The notes under the pieces were generated by a model. It had not been told where the DNA came from and ran no database searches. It saw nothing but the letters and a program-made list of their open reading frames with translations. A program made the position numbers and the translations under genes. A stretch of 11,548 nucleotides of DNA from Spirochaetota bacterium (lineage in GTDB: Bacteria; Spirochaetota; Spirochaetia; DSM-27196; PWMO01), in contig JAAAOR010000017.1 in NCBI GenBank assembly GCA_009908735.1, forward strand, positions 1-11,548. The letters run 5' to 3'. This document shows, piece after piece, positions 1 to 7,925 of this stretch (positions are counted from its first letter, which is position 1; the number at the start of each line of letters is the position of its first letter).

Positions 1-13
1 ACTGGGAGGCAAG

Positions 14-1411
14 ATGACGAGGCCCGCGCTCCTTGAGTCTGCGAGCTCGGTGACCGACACGGTCGGCGGCGCGCTCTACGGCTCGGGGGATAGCCCCATA
101 AAGGCAGTAACCATTGACTCTCGTGAGTGCACAAAGGGCAGTCTGTTCGTCGCTCTACCCGGCGAGCATACCGACGGGCACGCATTCGTCGAGGATGCGC
201 TCCGCGCCGGGGCTGCGATGGCGATGGTGCGCAGTAGTTATGTCTCGGAGAATTACGGGTTACTCGACTCTCTCCTCGCCGAAACCGGTGGAGCCCTGTG
301 CGTGGTTCGGGATCCACTGTCGGCCCTTCAGCGATTCTCGCGCGAGCGGCTCAGGGCATTCCCCGATCTCACTCGGGTTGCGGTAACCGGCAGCAATGGA
401 AAGACCACCACCAAGGAGCTTATCGCCTCGGTGCTCTCGCGCAAGGCGCCCACGTTCAAGACGCGCGGCAATTACAACTCGGAGATCGGCGTGCCGCTGT
501 CCATCCTCGAGGTTTCCGACACACATGAGTTCGGCGTCTTCGAGTGTGCCATGAACCATGTCGGGGAGATGGAAGTGCTTGCCGATATTGTCAGGCCGGA
601 GCTCGCGGTCATTACGAACATTGGTACCGCTCATATCGGGCTGGTCGGCTCACAGGAGGGGATCGCGCGTGAGAAGCGCAAGATCTTCTCACAATTCGAT
701 GGTAAACAGACAGCTGTCCTCTACGAGGCCGACGCATTCAGACCTATGCTCGAGGACGGCCTCGCGGGTTCGGCTCTGCTCTTCGGGCCGGAGACGACTC
801 CCGATTTCGAGGGGGCGCAGTCCCTCGGTATAGACGGCATGCTCCTGCGGTGGCGCGGTCGTGATATCCGCCTCCCGTTGCCCGGGCGCCACAACGTGTT
901 GAACGCGCTTGCCGCCATACGGGTCGGACTGCACTTCGGGTGCACGGATGAGGAAATTCAAACCGGTCTCGAGTCGGTGCGCCCGGAGTTCGGTCGCGGC
1001 GAGATCTACCGCGGGGCGGTCACCGTAATTCAGGACTCCTACAACGCGAACGCCGACTCGATGAGCGAGGCTATACGTCTGCTCGACGATACGCCTCACG
1101 AGGGGGGCGGAAAAACACTGGTCCTCGGCGCGATGTACGAGCTCGGCCGCTTCGCCGACAAGTATCATCAACGGGTTGCCAAGGAGGCCGCATCGTCGGG
1201 CGCCGACCTCATTATCTTGTACGGGCCGGAGTTTGCCGTTGCCGCAGAGGAGTTTGGGGACGACCGGCGTATTCGACGCGTCGACAGCTTCGACGAGCTT
1301 TCCCGCCTCGTTGCGGACGCTGTACAGCCGGGAGATCTCGTTTTGCTAAAGGGTAGTCGTGGAACGCGGCTGGAGCGGTTGCTACCGCTTCTCACCGAGG
1401 GGAGAGACTAG
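14..1411 (+). CDS. murF: UDP-N-acetylmuramoyl-tripeptide--D-alanyl-D-alanine ligase (MurF)
   Basis: This 465-residue protein is MurF, the cytoplasmic ATP-dependent ligase that adds D-Ala-D-Ala to UDP-MurNAc-tripeptide, the last soluble step of peptidoglycan precursor synthesis. Three Mur-ligase domains are visible. The N-terminal substrate domain has DSR and GSLFVALPGEHTDGH (residues 35-56). The central ATPase domain has the P-loop TGSNGKTTTK (125-134), RGNYNSEIGVPLS (151-163), FECAMNH (176-182, keeping the metal-binding Glu in a less usual context) and TNIGTAH (201-207). GRHNVLNALAA lies at 291-301 and DSYNANADSM, typical of MurF, at 341-350. The C-terminal domain has LGAMYELG (371-378) and KGSRGTRLE near the end. 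Length is normal. The ATG has GGGAGG at 4-9, 4 nt upstream. The frame is open to the window edge, but the Shine-Dalgarno site supports this start. mraY follows after 3 nt. Confidence 0.96.
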   Translation: MTRPALLESASSVTDTVGGALYGSGDSPIKAVTIDSRECTKGSLFVALPGEHTDGHAFVEDALRAGAAMAMVRSSYVSENYGLLDSLLAETGGALCVVRDPLSALQRFSRERLRAFPDLTRVAVTGSNGKTTTKELIASVLSRKAPTFKTRGNYNSEIGVPLSILEVSDTHEFGVFECAMNHVGEMEVLADIVRPELAVITNIGTAHIGLVGSQEGIAREKRKIFSQFDGKQTAVLYEADAFRPMLEDGLAGSALLFGPETTPDFEGAQSLGIDGMLLRWRGRDIRLPLPGRHNVLNALAAIRVGLHFGCTDEEIQTGLESVRPEFGRGEIYRGAVTVIQDSYNANADSMSEAIRLLDDTPHEGGGKTLVLGAMYELGRFADKYHQRVAKEAASSGADLIILYGPEFAVAAEEFGDDRRIRRVDSFDELSRLVADAVQPGDLVLLKGSRGTRLERLLPLLTEGRD

Positions 1412-1414
1412 CCC

Positions 1415-2494
1415 ATGTTGCCGGAGTTTCTGTATCCGCTGGTGCGCTACTTCACTCCCTTCAACGTGTTCCAGTACATCACCTTTCGCGCCGCCTATGC
1501 GGCGATCACCTCGCTCCTGATCTGTTTCATTTTCGGCCCGGCGATCATCCGCTTTCTCCAACGGCAGGAAGCGGGGGAGTCCATCCGCGCGGACGGACCG
1601 GAGAGTCATTCGGTGAAGGCCGGCACGCCGACAATGGGCGGGCTCATGATGATCCTGGCAATCGTCGTTTCGTCAATCCTGTGGATGGATATTTCCACGG
1701 TGTATACCTGGGTTGCGCTGCTGTCGGTTGTGGGGTTTGGCCTGCTCGGATTCGTTGACGACTGGCTGAAAACCTACCGCAAGCAGTCGGGCGGCATGGA
1801 AGCCTCGGTGAAGTTCATCGGGCAGATTGTCCTCGCCCTCACGGTGAGCCTGTTTCTTTACCTTCACGGGACCGAGTACGCAACGCTTCTCTACATTCCC
1901 TTCATCAAGCAGCCGGTGCTGGACCTCGGCGCGCTCTACATTCCTTTCGGTGTTTTGCTGCTCGTGGGCACCACTAACGCGGTTAACCTCACCGACGGTC
2001 TGGACGGCCTCGCCTCGGGGCTGGTGATTCTCGTAGGGCTAACCTTTACCGCCCTCTCGTACTTGGCCGGTCGCGTGGACTTCGCGGAGTATCTGCAGAT
2101 TCCCTTCCTTGCGGGCGCCGGCGAGCTTTCGGTCTTTGCTCTGGCGCTGGTTGGCGCCTGCGTAGGCTTCCTGTGGTTCAACGGACACCCGGCGGAGATC
2201 ATGATGGGTGACACCGGAAGTTTGTCCCTCGGCGGGGCAATCGGTGTAATGGCGATGATGCTCAAAAAGGAGATCCTGCTCATCGTCGTCGGTGGTGTCT
2301 TCGTTCTCGAGGCCGCCTCCGTGATCATTCAAGTCATCTCCTACAAGACGCGGGGAAAGCGTGTGTTCAAGATGGCGCCCCTACATCATCACTTCGAGCT
2401 CATCGGATGGGCGGAGTCGAAAGTCGTACTCCGTCTCTGGATCCTCGGCGGGTTGTTCGCAATCCTGAGTCTCTCGACACTGAAGTTGCGATGA
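1415..2494 (+). CDS. mraY: Phospho-N-acetylmuramoyl-pentapeptide-transferase (MraY)
   Basis: MraY is the integral membrane enzyme that transfers phospho-MurNAc-pentapeptide from the UDP precursor made by MurF to undecaprenyl phosphate, giving lipid I. The 359-residue product has about ten hydrophobic segments and the family signatures in order: GTPTMGG (70-76), the DD pair in FVDDWLK (D115, D116), NAVNLTDGLDGLA (188-200), FNGHPAEIMMGDTGS (255-269, containing the third acidic residue) and PLHHHFE (322-328). The His triplet falls at 324-326, the same numbering as in the E. coli enzyme as I recall it, so length and register are typical. The ATG is preceded by a GAGGGGAGAG stretch at 1397-1406. 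The stop codon overlaps the next start as ATGA, which suggests translational coupling to ftsW. Confidence 0.97.
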   Translation: MLPEFLYPLVRYFTPFNVFQYITFRAAYAAITSLLICFIFGPAIIRFLQRQEAGESIRADGPESHSVKAGTPTMGGLMMILAIVVSSILWMDISTVYTWVALLSVVGFGLLGFVDDWLKTYRKQSGGMEASVKFIGQIVLALTVSLFLYLHGTEYATLLYIPFIKQPVLDLGALYIPFGVLLLVGTTNAVNLTDGLDGLASGLVILVGLTFTALSYLAGRVDFAEYLQIPFLAGAGELSVFALALVGACVGFLWFNGHPAEIMMGDTGSLSLGGAIGVMAMMLKKEILLIVVGGVFVLEAASVIIQVISYKTRGKRVFKMAPLHHHFELIGWAESKVVLRLWILGGLFAILSLSTLKLR

Positions 2495-3633
2495 ATAGAT
2501 TCTCGGTAGAGCGCATAGAAACGAGGCAGTCCATGGACCTGGTTCTGTTGGCGGCACTCGTGCTGCTGGTGACGGTCGGCGTTTCCATGCTCTTTTCCTC
2601 GTCGTACTTCCGCGCCGACAATCTCTTTGGCGACCCGCTCTACTTCTTTCGTCGGCAGACGTTGTGGGTCCTGCTCGGTTCGGCGGCGGCCATCATCGCG
2701 TCGCGCATCAACCTGGCCCTCGTGCAGAAGCGCATGCCGGTGATTCTCCTGGTGAGCCTTATTCTGATGCTGCTTACCCTGGTTCCGGGAGTTGGTACGG
2801 AGTTCCTCGGGGCGCGCAGGTGGATCTTTCTCTTCGGTTACTCCTTCCAGCCCTCCGAGCTTGCAAAGCTTACAGTCGTTCTCTATCTGGCTTTCATTCT
2901 CAGCCGGAAGCAGGACCAGATGGACGACCCGGTCAACGCAATTCTCCCGCCCATCATCGTGGTGGCCGTGTTTGCAACACTCATCTACGTGCAGAATGAT
3001 TTTTCTACGGCGTTCTTCGTGGTCTTCGTGGCCCTCGGGATGTTTTTCGTGGCCAGCGTACCCCTGCGTTATTTCATCGGCCTTGGCGTGATGACGTTGC
3101 CCCTCGGCGTCATCCTTCTTCTCAGCCGTGAGCATCGAGTCAAGCGCCTGTTATCCTTCATCGAGCCAGGATGGGATCCGAGCGGGACGGGGTATCAGGT
3201 GTTTGCTTCCGTTACGGCCCTGCGTGGCGGGGGGCTTTGGGGCGAAGGCATCGGTCAGAGTGCCCAGAAGACTGGAAGGCTCCCCGAGGCGCATTCGGAT
3301 TTCGTCTTTGCCGTGGTAGGAGAGGAAATCGGCTTTGCGGGGGTGGTATTGGTGTTTGCCCTGTTTTGCATGTTGGCCTACAGGGGCTTTCTCATTGCCT
3401 ACGAGTCGAACGACCGCTTCGTGTCGCTTCTAGCATTCGGGCTCACTTCCACCGTATTTCTGCAGGCTCTGCTAAACCTCGCGGTGGTCTCCGGGCTTGT
3501 TCCGGCGACCGGTGTGCCGCTTCCGTTCTTCTCGTCGGGCGGCTCGTCGGTGTTCATGACCCTCGTCATGTGCGGCCTCCTGCTGAATATATCGCGATTT
3601 GCCGATCGGACGGGGGGAATGGACCGTGGCTGA
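2491..3633 (+). CDS. ftsW: Septal SEDS peptidoglycan glycosyltransferase FtsW
   Basis: This is a 380-residue polytopic membrane protein of the SEDS family. Its position between mraY and ftsQ makes FtsW more likely than RodA or SpoVE. FtsW polymerises lipid II at the septum together with a class B penicillin-binding protein, which is not encoded in this window. Visible motifs are GARRWI (107-112), FQPSELAK (119-126), QNDFSTAFF (in place of the commoner PDLGT), EAHSDFVFAVVGEE with the predicted catalytic Asp near residue 270, and PLPFFSSGGSS (343-353). The chosen ATG overlaps the mraY stop by 4 nt (ATGA) but has no clear Shine-Dalgarno site, so initiation may depend on coupling. A second in-frame ATG at 2533, preceded by ACGAGG at 2521-2526, would start right at the first membrane helix and is a possible alternative. 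Confidence 0.93.
   Translation: MNRFSVERIETRQSMDLVLLAALVLLVTVGVSMLFSSSYFRADNLFGDPLYFFRRQTLWVLLGSAAAIIASRINLALVQKRMPVILLVSLILMLLTLVPGVGTEFLGARRWIFLFGYSFQPSELAKLTVVLYLAFILSRKQDQMDDPVNAILPPIIVVAVFATLIYVQNDFSTAFFVVFVALGMFFVASVPLRYFIGLGVMTLPLGVILLLSREHRVKRLLSFIEPGWDPSGTGYQVFASVTALRGGGLWGEGIGQSAQKTGRLPEAHSDFVFAVVGEEIGFAGVVLVFALFCMLAYRGFLIAYESNDRFVSLLAFGLTSTVFLQALLNLAVVSGLVPATGVPLPFFSSGGSSVFMTLVMCGLLLNISRFADRTGGMDRG
3612..3618 (+). promoter_or_regulatory. Ribosome binding site deciding the ftsQ start
   Basis: The purine run GGGGGGA lies inside the end of ftsW, 7 nt before the in-frame GTG at 3626. The upstream in-frame ATG at 3599 has no comparable site, so this element favours the GTG start. It is a motif reading only. 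Confidence 0.55.
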
Positions 3634-4552
3634 TATCGTACTGGAGCGAGGGGCTGCCGGGCGCACGCACGGCAAGACCGCAGGCGGAGCGCGAAAGCGC
3701 GGCAGGACCGCCGACCGCGGGGCACGTCGTTCGCGTGCGGGTGTCCGCAACGCCGGTGGTCGCACAGCCGGTGGGCGGGAATCAGGCGCTCTCGATCGCA
3801 CCAGTCGCAGACTCATGTTGCTTATCGCCGTCCTCGCGCTTGCCCTCATCGGCGAGCTGACGTTCCACTTCGTGATTGCGCCCGAGCTGAGCATCACGGA
3901 GATTTCGGTGGAGAGCGAGGTTGCCTTTGCCGACGAGGAGCTTCTCCGCGTTGCAGGCCTTGGGCAGGCTCCCGCCTACTTTGCCGTCGATGCCGCCGAG
4001 GTGGCACGTAATCTCGAGACCTATCCCTCCGTGCAAGCCGCCTCAGTGGAGAAGGTGTTTCCAAACCGCCTCGAAATTAGTATTACGGGGCGAAAGCCGC
4101 TCCTCGTGACCCTTGCCGCGAGTGAGAGCGGGAGCGTTCCGGTCGCGGTCGACGGCGAAGGTGTGGTCTTCGAGATCGGCGGCAATCTTGCAGACGTCGA
4201 TCTGCCTCTCGTCTCCGGAATCCGCTTCGAAGGGTTTTCTCCGGGGGTACAACTGCCGGCGATGCTTCATGAGTTTCTTTCCGACATCCGGCAGCTGAGG
4301 ATGGAGCATCCACTGCTCTTTGAGCAGATTTCGGAGTACCGCATCGTTCGTACCGGCGAGCACAGCTTCGACGTGCTGCTCTACACGGTAAGCTATCGCA
4401 CGCCGGTACGTATTGGAAGTGAGGTGGACGGAGCCCTCTGCAAGTATATTATAATGGTTCTTGACGCGCTGGACCGTGATGGACGACTGGCGGAGATAGA
4501 AGAGCTTGACTTTCGCACGGGACAGATCGTGTATCGCACGAAGGAGGGGTGA
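3626..4552 (+). CDS. ftsQ: Cell division protein FtsQ/DivIB (POTRA domain)
   Basis: This is a 308-residue bitopic division protein assigned as FtsQ/DivIB. FtsQ connects cytoplasmic divisome assembly to septal peptidoglycan synthesis through its periplasmic domain. From the chosen GTG, residues 1-62 form a very basic, Arg/Gly/Ala-rich cytoplasmic tail. One transmembrane helix lies at about 63-85 (MLLIAVLALALIGEL core). A POTRA-like segment follows at about 89-163, running from SITEISVESEVAF through YPSVQAASVEKVFPNRLEISI, where the 'P..L.I.I..R.P' pattern is typical of the family. The rest is the periplasmic beta domain. Sequence conservation in this family is low, so the call rests on topology, the POTRA pattern and its place between ftsW and ftsA. 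The gene overlaps ftsW by 8 bp. The long tail is unusual (see findings). Confidence 0.88.
   Translation: MADIVLERGAAGRTHGKTAGGARKRGRTADRGARRSRAGVRNAGGRTAGGRESGALDRTSRRLMLLIAVLALALIGELTFHFVIAPELSITEISVESEVAFADEELLRVAGLGQAPAYFAVDAAEVARNLETYPSVQAASVEKVFPNRLEISITGRKPLLVTLAASESGSVPVAVDGEGVVFEIGGNLADVDLPLVSGIRFEGFSPGVQLPAMLHEFLSDIRQLRMEHPLLFEQISEYRIVRTGEHSFDVLLYTVSYRTPVRIGSEVDGALCKYIIMVLDALDRDGRLAEIEELDFRTGQIVYRTKEG
4541..4547 (+). promoter_or_regulatory. Ribosome binding site deciding the ftsA start
   Basis: AAGGAGG, a near-perfect Shine-Dalgarno sequence, lies in the last codons of ftsQ. It is 7 nt from the GTG at 4555 but only about 1 nt from the other in-frame GTG at 4549, so the downstream GTG is preferred. 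Confidence 0.65.
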
Positions 4553-4554
4553 GC

Positions 4555-5790
4555 GTGCAACCCAGTGACGTTCTCGTCGGGCTCGACATCGGCACCACCA
4601 AGGTGTCGGCCGTCATCGGAGAGTACGACGAGAACGACCGTCTCCAGATCATCGGTGTCGGAACGGCGCCCTCGACCGGGTTGCGCCGGGGAGTTGTGGT
4701 AAACATCGAAGCCACGCTCAAGTCGGTGGACGCCGCCGTGGAGGCGGCCGAGCAGATGGCCGGGCGTGAGGTGCAGAACGTCGTCACCGGGATCGCGGGT
4801 GGTCACATCGAGGGGCTAAACTCTCGCGGCGTCGTGGCCGTCACCGGCCGGGGCCGCGAGATTACGCAGGCCGACGTGGACCGGGTCATAGATGCGGCCA
4901 AGGCCGTCGTGATACCCATGGACCGGGAGGTCATCCATGTCATCCCCCAGGAGTACATTGTAGATGAGCAGGGCGGCGTCAAGAATCCACTCGACATGAT
5001 CGCGGTCCGGCTCGAGGCGGAGGTTCACATCATAACCGGCTCGGTTACCTCTGCCCAGAACCTGGTGAAGTGCGTAAATCGGGCGGGGTTCAAGGTAGAG
5101 TCTATCGTGCTCGAGTCACTGGCTTCGAGCCGAGCCGTTCTGACCCGCGAGGAACAGGAGCTCGGGGTGCTTCTCATCGACCTCGGCGGCGGAACGACCG
5201 ATATGCTCGTGCACATCGACGGTGCGCCGTACTACACGAGCGTGCTGCCGGTCGGCGGTGCGCAGGTGACGAACGACCTCTCAATCATGCTTAAAACGCC
5301 CATGGAAGCGGCCGAGCGCATCAAACGCGAAGCGGGCTGCTGCTATGCACCGATGGTCGAGGAGCGCGATCCGGTCATTATCCCGGGCGTTGGTGGTCGC
5401 CCGCCGCTTCAGGCAAAGCGAAGCGACATAGCAAATATCATCCAGCCTCGCATGGCGGAGATCCTGACCATGGTGCGGGATAAGGTCGAAAAGAAGGGAT
5501 ACCTCAAGCGGCTCTTTGGTGGCGTCGTTCTCACCGGCGGCGGCGCGCTTATGCCCGGCGCCGTGGAGCTTGCTCAGGAGGTGTTCCACACCGCAGCGCG
5601 CGTGGGCATGCCCGGCAATTACCACGGGGTCGCAGACATCTACCGAAGCCCCGAGTACTCGACGGCGGTGGGGCTGGCTCTCTTTGCCGAGGAGGCGCTG
5701 GGACACGAAGGTAACGACGCGTCGGTGAAGCCAAAATCCGGAGGAATGCTCACGGGATTGCGGACCTGGCTCCGCAATTTCTTTGAATAG
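4555..5790 (+). CDS. ftsA: Cell division protein FtsA (actin-like, Z-ring membrane tether)
   Basis: FtsA is the actin-like ATPase that tethers FtsZ filaments to the cytoplasmic membrane and recruits later divisome proteins. The 411-residue product has the phosphate-1 loop GLDIGTTK (about 9-16). The FtsA-specific 1C (SHS2-like) insertion spans roughly residues 80-160. The phosphate-2 motif IDLGGGTTD lies at about 208-216 and the adenosine motif VVLTGGGALMPG at about 324-335. The last 13 residues, LTGLRTWLRNFFE, form a short amphipathic helix with the character of the FtsA membrane-targeting sequence. All expected elements are present and length is normal. The GTG at 4555 is chosen because of AAGGAGG at 4541-4547; GTG 4549, overlapping the ftsQ stop, is the alternative and would add two residues. 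ftsZ follows after 41 nt. Confidence 0.96.
   Translation: MQPSDVLVGLDIGTTKVSAVIGEYDENDRLQIIGVGTAPSTGLRRGVVVNIEATLKSVDAAVEAAEQMAGREVQNVVTGIAGGHIEGLNSRGVVAVTGRGREITQADVDRVIDAAKAVVIPMDREVIHVIPQEYIVDEQGGVKNPLDMIAVRLEAEVHIITGSVTSAQNLVKCVNRAGFKVESIVLESLASSRAVLTREEQELGVLLIDLGGGTTDMLVHIDGAPYYTSVLPVGGAQVTNDLSIMLKTPMEAAERIKREAGCCYAPMVEERDPVIIPGVGGRPPLQAKRSDIANIIQPRMAEILTMVRDKVEKKGYLKRLFGGVVLTGGGALMPGAVELAQEVFHTAARVGMPGNYHGVADIYRSPEYSTAVGLALFAEEALGHEGNDASVKPKSGGMLTGLRTWLRNFFE
5757..5778 (+). other. Perfect inverted repeat (hairpin) at the 3' end of ftsA
   Basis: ATTGCGGA (5757-5764) and TCCGCAAT (5771-5778) are exact reverse complements around the 6-nt loop CCTGGC. Two further G-U pairs could extend the stem outward in RNA. 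TTCTTT follows directly, a weak pyrimidine tract. The repeat overlaps the codons of the FtsA membrane-targeting helix and sits just before the largest intergenic gap in the window. It could be a weak terminator or attenuator, an RNA processing or stability element, or chance. The repeat is seen directly; any function is inference. Confidence 0.45.
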
Positions 5791-5831
5791 CATCTATCTA
5801 ATAGAGACTGCTTCATACACTGGGAGGGGAT
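5791..5831 (+). other. ftsA-ftsZ intergenic spacer with strong ftsZ ribosome binding site
   Basis: This 41-nt gap is the only intergenic region longer than 20 nt in the window. It is AT-rich compared with its surroundings (CTATCTAATAGAGA near 5794-5807) and ends with GGGAGGGG at 5822-5829, a strong Shine-Dalgarno site immediately before the ftsZ ATG. I looked for a -35/-10 pair with 16-19 nt spacing and found none convincing, so an internal ftsZ promoter is not supported by sequence alone. Confidence 0.5.
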
Positions 5832-7013
5832 ATGAAGTTCGAAATCGTTGAAGACAACGCGAACCTGGACGAGAACTTCGGGAGCCATACGGTCATCAAA
5901 GTCATCGGTGTCGGAGGCGGCGGATCGAACGCCGTAAACCGCATGATTGCCTACGGCCTCGAAAGTGTCGAGTTCATCGCGGTAAATACGGATCTGCAGG
6001 CCCTGCAGATGTCGCACGCAGAAACGCGGCTGCCGCTCGGCTCGAAGCTGACCGGCGGACTCGGCGCGGGCGGAATGCCCGAGACGGGTGAGAAGGCGGC
6101 TCTCGAGGATCAGGAAGAGATCCAGAACGTCATCCGCGGGGCCGACATGGTGTTCATCACCGCCGGTATGGGCGGTGGCACCGGAACCGGCGCGGCGCCG
6201 GTCATCGCCCGCCTCGCGCGGGAGCTATCCATCCTCACGGTGGGCGTGGTCACCAAGCCCTTCAACTTCGAGGGCAAGCGTAAGGCTCGACTTGCCGAGG
6301 AGGGGATCGAACGTCTGCGTGAGGACGTAGACACCCTCATAACAATACCGAACCAGCATCTCCTCAACATTGTCGAGCGCAGGACTCCCATCAAGGAAGC
6401 CTTTTTGCTTGCCGACGACGTGCTGCGTCAGGGCGTGCAGGGAATCAGTGATCTCATCACCAAACCCGGCGAGATCAACATTGACTTTGCGGATGTGAAG
6501 ACCATCATGAACGGCCGCGGTGACGCCCTGATGGGCATCGGTACCGGAAACGGTGAGAACCGGGCGGTGGATGCGGCAACCAACGCCATCAACAATCCGC
6601 TCCTCGAGGATGCCCGCATCGAGGGTGCCAAGGGAATCCTCGTGAACGTCACCGGTGGATCGGATTTCTCGTTGACCGAGTACGAGGAGGTCCTCAACAT
6701 CATCACGGCCAATGCCGATGACGACGCATTCGTAATCGCCGGCAGCGCGATGGACGAGCTCATGGAGGACGAGGTGAAGGTCTCGGTGATAGCGACCGGC
6801 TTCAACAACGAGGATCGAAACAAAAAGCCGTCCTCCGAGGCTCGCGAGCGACAGAGCCAGGAATTCATCTCCCTCGACGAGTGGGTACAGATGACAAGCG
6901 GTCGAGGCGACGAGGACCAACGGGATCTCTTCGGCGAGGAGCCTTCGTTCTCCGAGGAGTTCGGCATCCCGGCCGTGCTGCGACACCGCAGGAAGTCAAA
7001 CCGAGAGGGGTAA
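5832..7013 (+). CDS. ftsZ: Cell division GTPase FtsZ
   Basis: FtsZ is the tubulin homologue that polymerises with GTP into the Z-ring at midcell. The 393-residue protein has [17 protein letters not shown] (22-38), the tubulin signature GGGTGTG (114-120) in [19 protein letters not shown], the segment [13 protein letters not shown], and the T7 catalytic loop [11 protein letters not shown] (216-226) that completes the GTPase site of the neighbouring subunit. The globular core ends near VSVIATGF (317-324). A charged linker of about 50 residues follows, then [12 protein letters not shown] (377-388), which matches the conserved C-terminal peptide (IPxxLR) that binds FtsA, with a short basic tail. 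The ATG has GGGAGGGG just upstream. The stop TAATG overlaps the next start by one base. Length and motifs are fully typical. Confidence 0.98.
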   Translation: MKFEIVEDNANLDENFGSHTVIKVIGVGGGGSNAVNRMIAYGLESVEFIAVNTDLQALQMSHAETRLPLGSKLTGGLGAGGMPETGEKAALEDQEEIQNVIRGADMVFITAGMGGGTGTGAAPVIARLARELSILTVGVVTKPFNFEGKRKARLAEEGIERLREDVDTLITIPNQHLLNIVERRTPIKEAFLLADDVLRQGVQGISDLITKPGEINIDFADVKTIMNGRGDALMGIGTGNGENRAVDAATNAINNPLLEDARIEGAKGILVNVTGGSDFSLTEYEEVLNIITANADDDAFVIAGSAMDELMEDEVKVSVIATGFNNEDRNKKPSSEARERQSQEFISLDEWVQMTSGRGDEDQRDLFGEEPSFSEEFGIPAVLRHRRKSNREG

Positions 7014-7921
7014 TGACGGTGGACGGCATCTCCCGAGCGGACCTTCGCCGGCGCTTCGAGGACTATCTCATGGTCGAGCTGCGCCTCTCGCCACGTACGG
7101 TGGAAACCTACGTGCGTGAAGGGGGCCTGTACATCGACTACCTCGAAGAGCAGGAGACGGAGGCGGCGACACAACAATCGGTGGACCTCATCCGCTACTT
7201 GGTCCATCGCCAGACGAGCGAGAACGGGATAGAGCAGCGCACCATCGCCAAGGTGCTGTCGGCGCTGCGATCGTTCTTCCAGTTTCTCGTGCTCGAAGGG
7301 CTGCGGAACGACAATCCGGCGCTCTCGGTCGACATGCCTAAGACCGTACAGCGCGCGCCCGGCGTGCTCACTGTCGAGGAGGTCGAGTCGCTGCTTGGTC
7401 ACATAGACGTCGATAAGCCGCACGGTCTTCGCGATCGTGCCCTGTTCGAGCTTATCTACTCCTGCGGGTTGCGGATTTCCGAGGCAGTGGAGCTTACCCT
7501 CGACCGGCTCTATCTCGACGAGGGAATCATCCGGGTGCGAGGCAAGGGCGACCGTGAGCGGTTCGTTCCGGTGGGCGGAGAGGCGGTTGCCTGGCTGGAA
7601 CGCTACCTCGAGTACGGCCGCGACGAGCTTGCCAGGCCGGGACGGCGGACGAGCTATCTTTTCCTGAACCACCGTGGCGATGGTCTCTCACGGAAGGGGA
7701 TGTGGAAGCGCTTCCACGAGCTCTGCCGACGCGCCGGAGTTGATGCAAAGGTGCACACACTGCGTCATTCCTACGCGACTCATCTGCTCGAAGGCGGTGC
7801 CGACCTTCGCGCCGTACAGGAGCTGCTCGGACATTCCGACATCTCCACCACCCAGATCTACACGCACATCGAGACGACCAGCTTGAAGTCGTATCACCGT
7901 GCGTATCATCCGAGGGGGTAA
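7013..7921 (+). CDS. xerD: XerD-like tyrosine recombinase
   Basis: This is a 302-residue tyrosine recombinase of the Xer class. It has an N-terminal core-binding (SAM-like) domain (about 8-95, with LRLSPRTVETYVRE and RTIAKVLSALRSFFQFLV) and a C-terminal catalytic domain. All six catalytic residues are present: R154 (CGLRISE), K178 (RGKGDRE), H248 and R251 (HTLRHSYATH), H274 (LGHSDIS) and Y283 (TTQIYTHI). The C-terminus, ending AYHPRG, resembles XerD, but the XerC/XerD subtype is uncertain from motifs alone. The likely role is resolution of chromosome dimers at a dif site during division, which fits its place directly after ftsZ. The ATG overlaps the ftsZ stop (TAATG), with GAGAGGGG at 7003-7010. 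A GTG at 7019 has better spacing from that site and is an alternative start. A second paralogue lies at 9707. Confidence 0.9.
   Translation: MTVDGISRADLRRRFEDYLMVELRLSPRTVETYVREGGLYIDYLEEQETEAATQQSVDLIRYLVHRQTSENGIEQRTIAKVLSALRSFFQFLVLEGLRNDNPALSVDMPKTVQRAPGVLTVEEVESLLGHIDVDKPHGLRDRALFELIYSCGLRISEAVELTLDRLYLDEGIIRVRGKGDRERFVPVGGEAVAWLERYLEYGRDELARPGRRTSYLFLNHRGDGLSRKGMWKRFHELCRRAGVDAKVHTLRHSYATHLLEGGADLRAVQELLGHSDISTTQIYTHIETTSLKSYHRAYHPRG
7911..7918 (+). promoter_or_regulatory. Ribosome binding site deciding the TPR lipoprotein start
   Basis: CGAGGGGG at the end of the XerD-like gene is 7 nt before the in-frame GTG at 7926. The alternative GTG at 7899 lies deeper in the recombinase gene and would put extra residues before the signal peptide, so this site supports GTG 7926. 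Confidence 0.55.
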
Positions 7922-7925
7922 GGGC

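Noticed and set aside
3689..3700. GCGC-GAAA-GCGC mini-hairpin in the ftsQ tail
   Set aside because: The stem is only 4 bp and sits in Arg-codon-rich, high-GC coding sequence where such pairings are expected by chance.
5758..5803. Possible ftsZ promoter (TTGCGG with the downstream AT-rich TATCTAAT)
   Set aside because: The -35-like and -10-like boxes are about 31 nt apart, far from the required 16-19 nt, and no better pairing was found in the spacer.
5819..5831. The 13 nt before the ftsZ ATG resemble the 13 nt before the murF ATG (both begin ACTGGGAGG)
   Set aside because: Most of the match is the Shine-Dalgarno core, and 10 of 13 identical bases is too little to claim a shared regulatory element.
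6881..7012. N-terminal extension of the XerD-like recombinase into ftsZ
   Set aside because: The extra residues overlap the conserved FtsZ C-terminus, do not resemble Xer proteins, and a start at the TAATG junction gives a normal Xer length. The same logic rejects the extensions of ftsW (from 2407), dprA (from 8545) and xerC (from 9575).
6428..7672. A 414-codon open frame on the minus strand across ftsZ and the XerD-like gene
   Set aside because: It lies opposite two genes with complete family motifs, shows no recognisable domain, and is the kind of long antisense frame expected from the third-position GC bias of high-GC DNA. The minus-strand frames at 2389-3135, 6225-6986 and 8791-9441 are rejected for the same reason.
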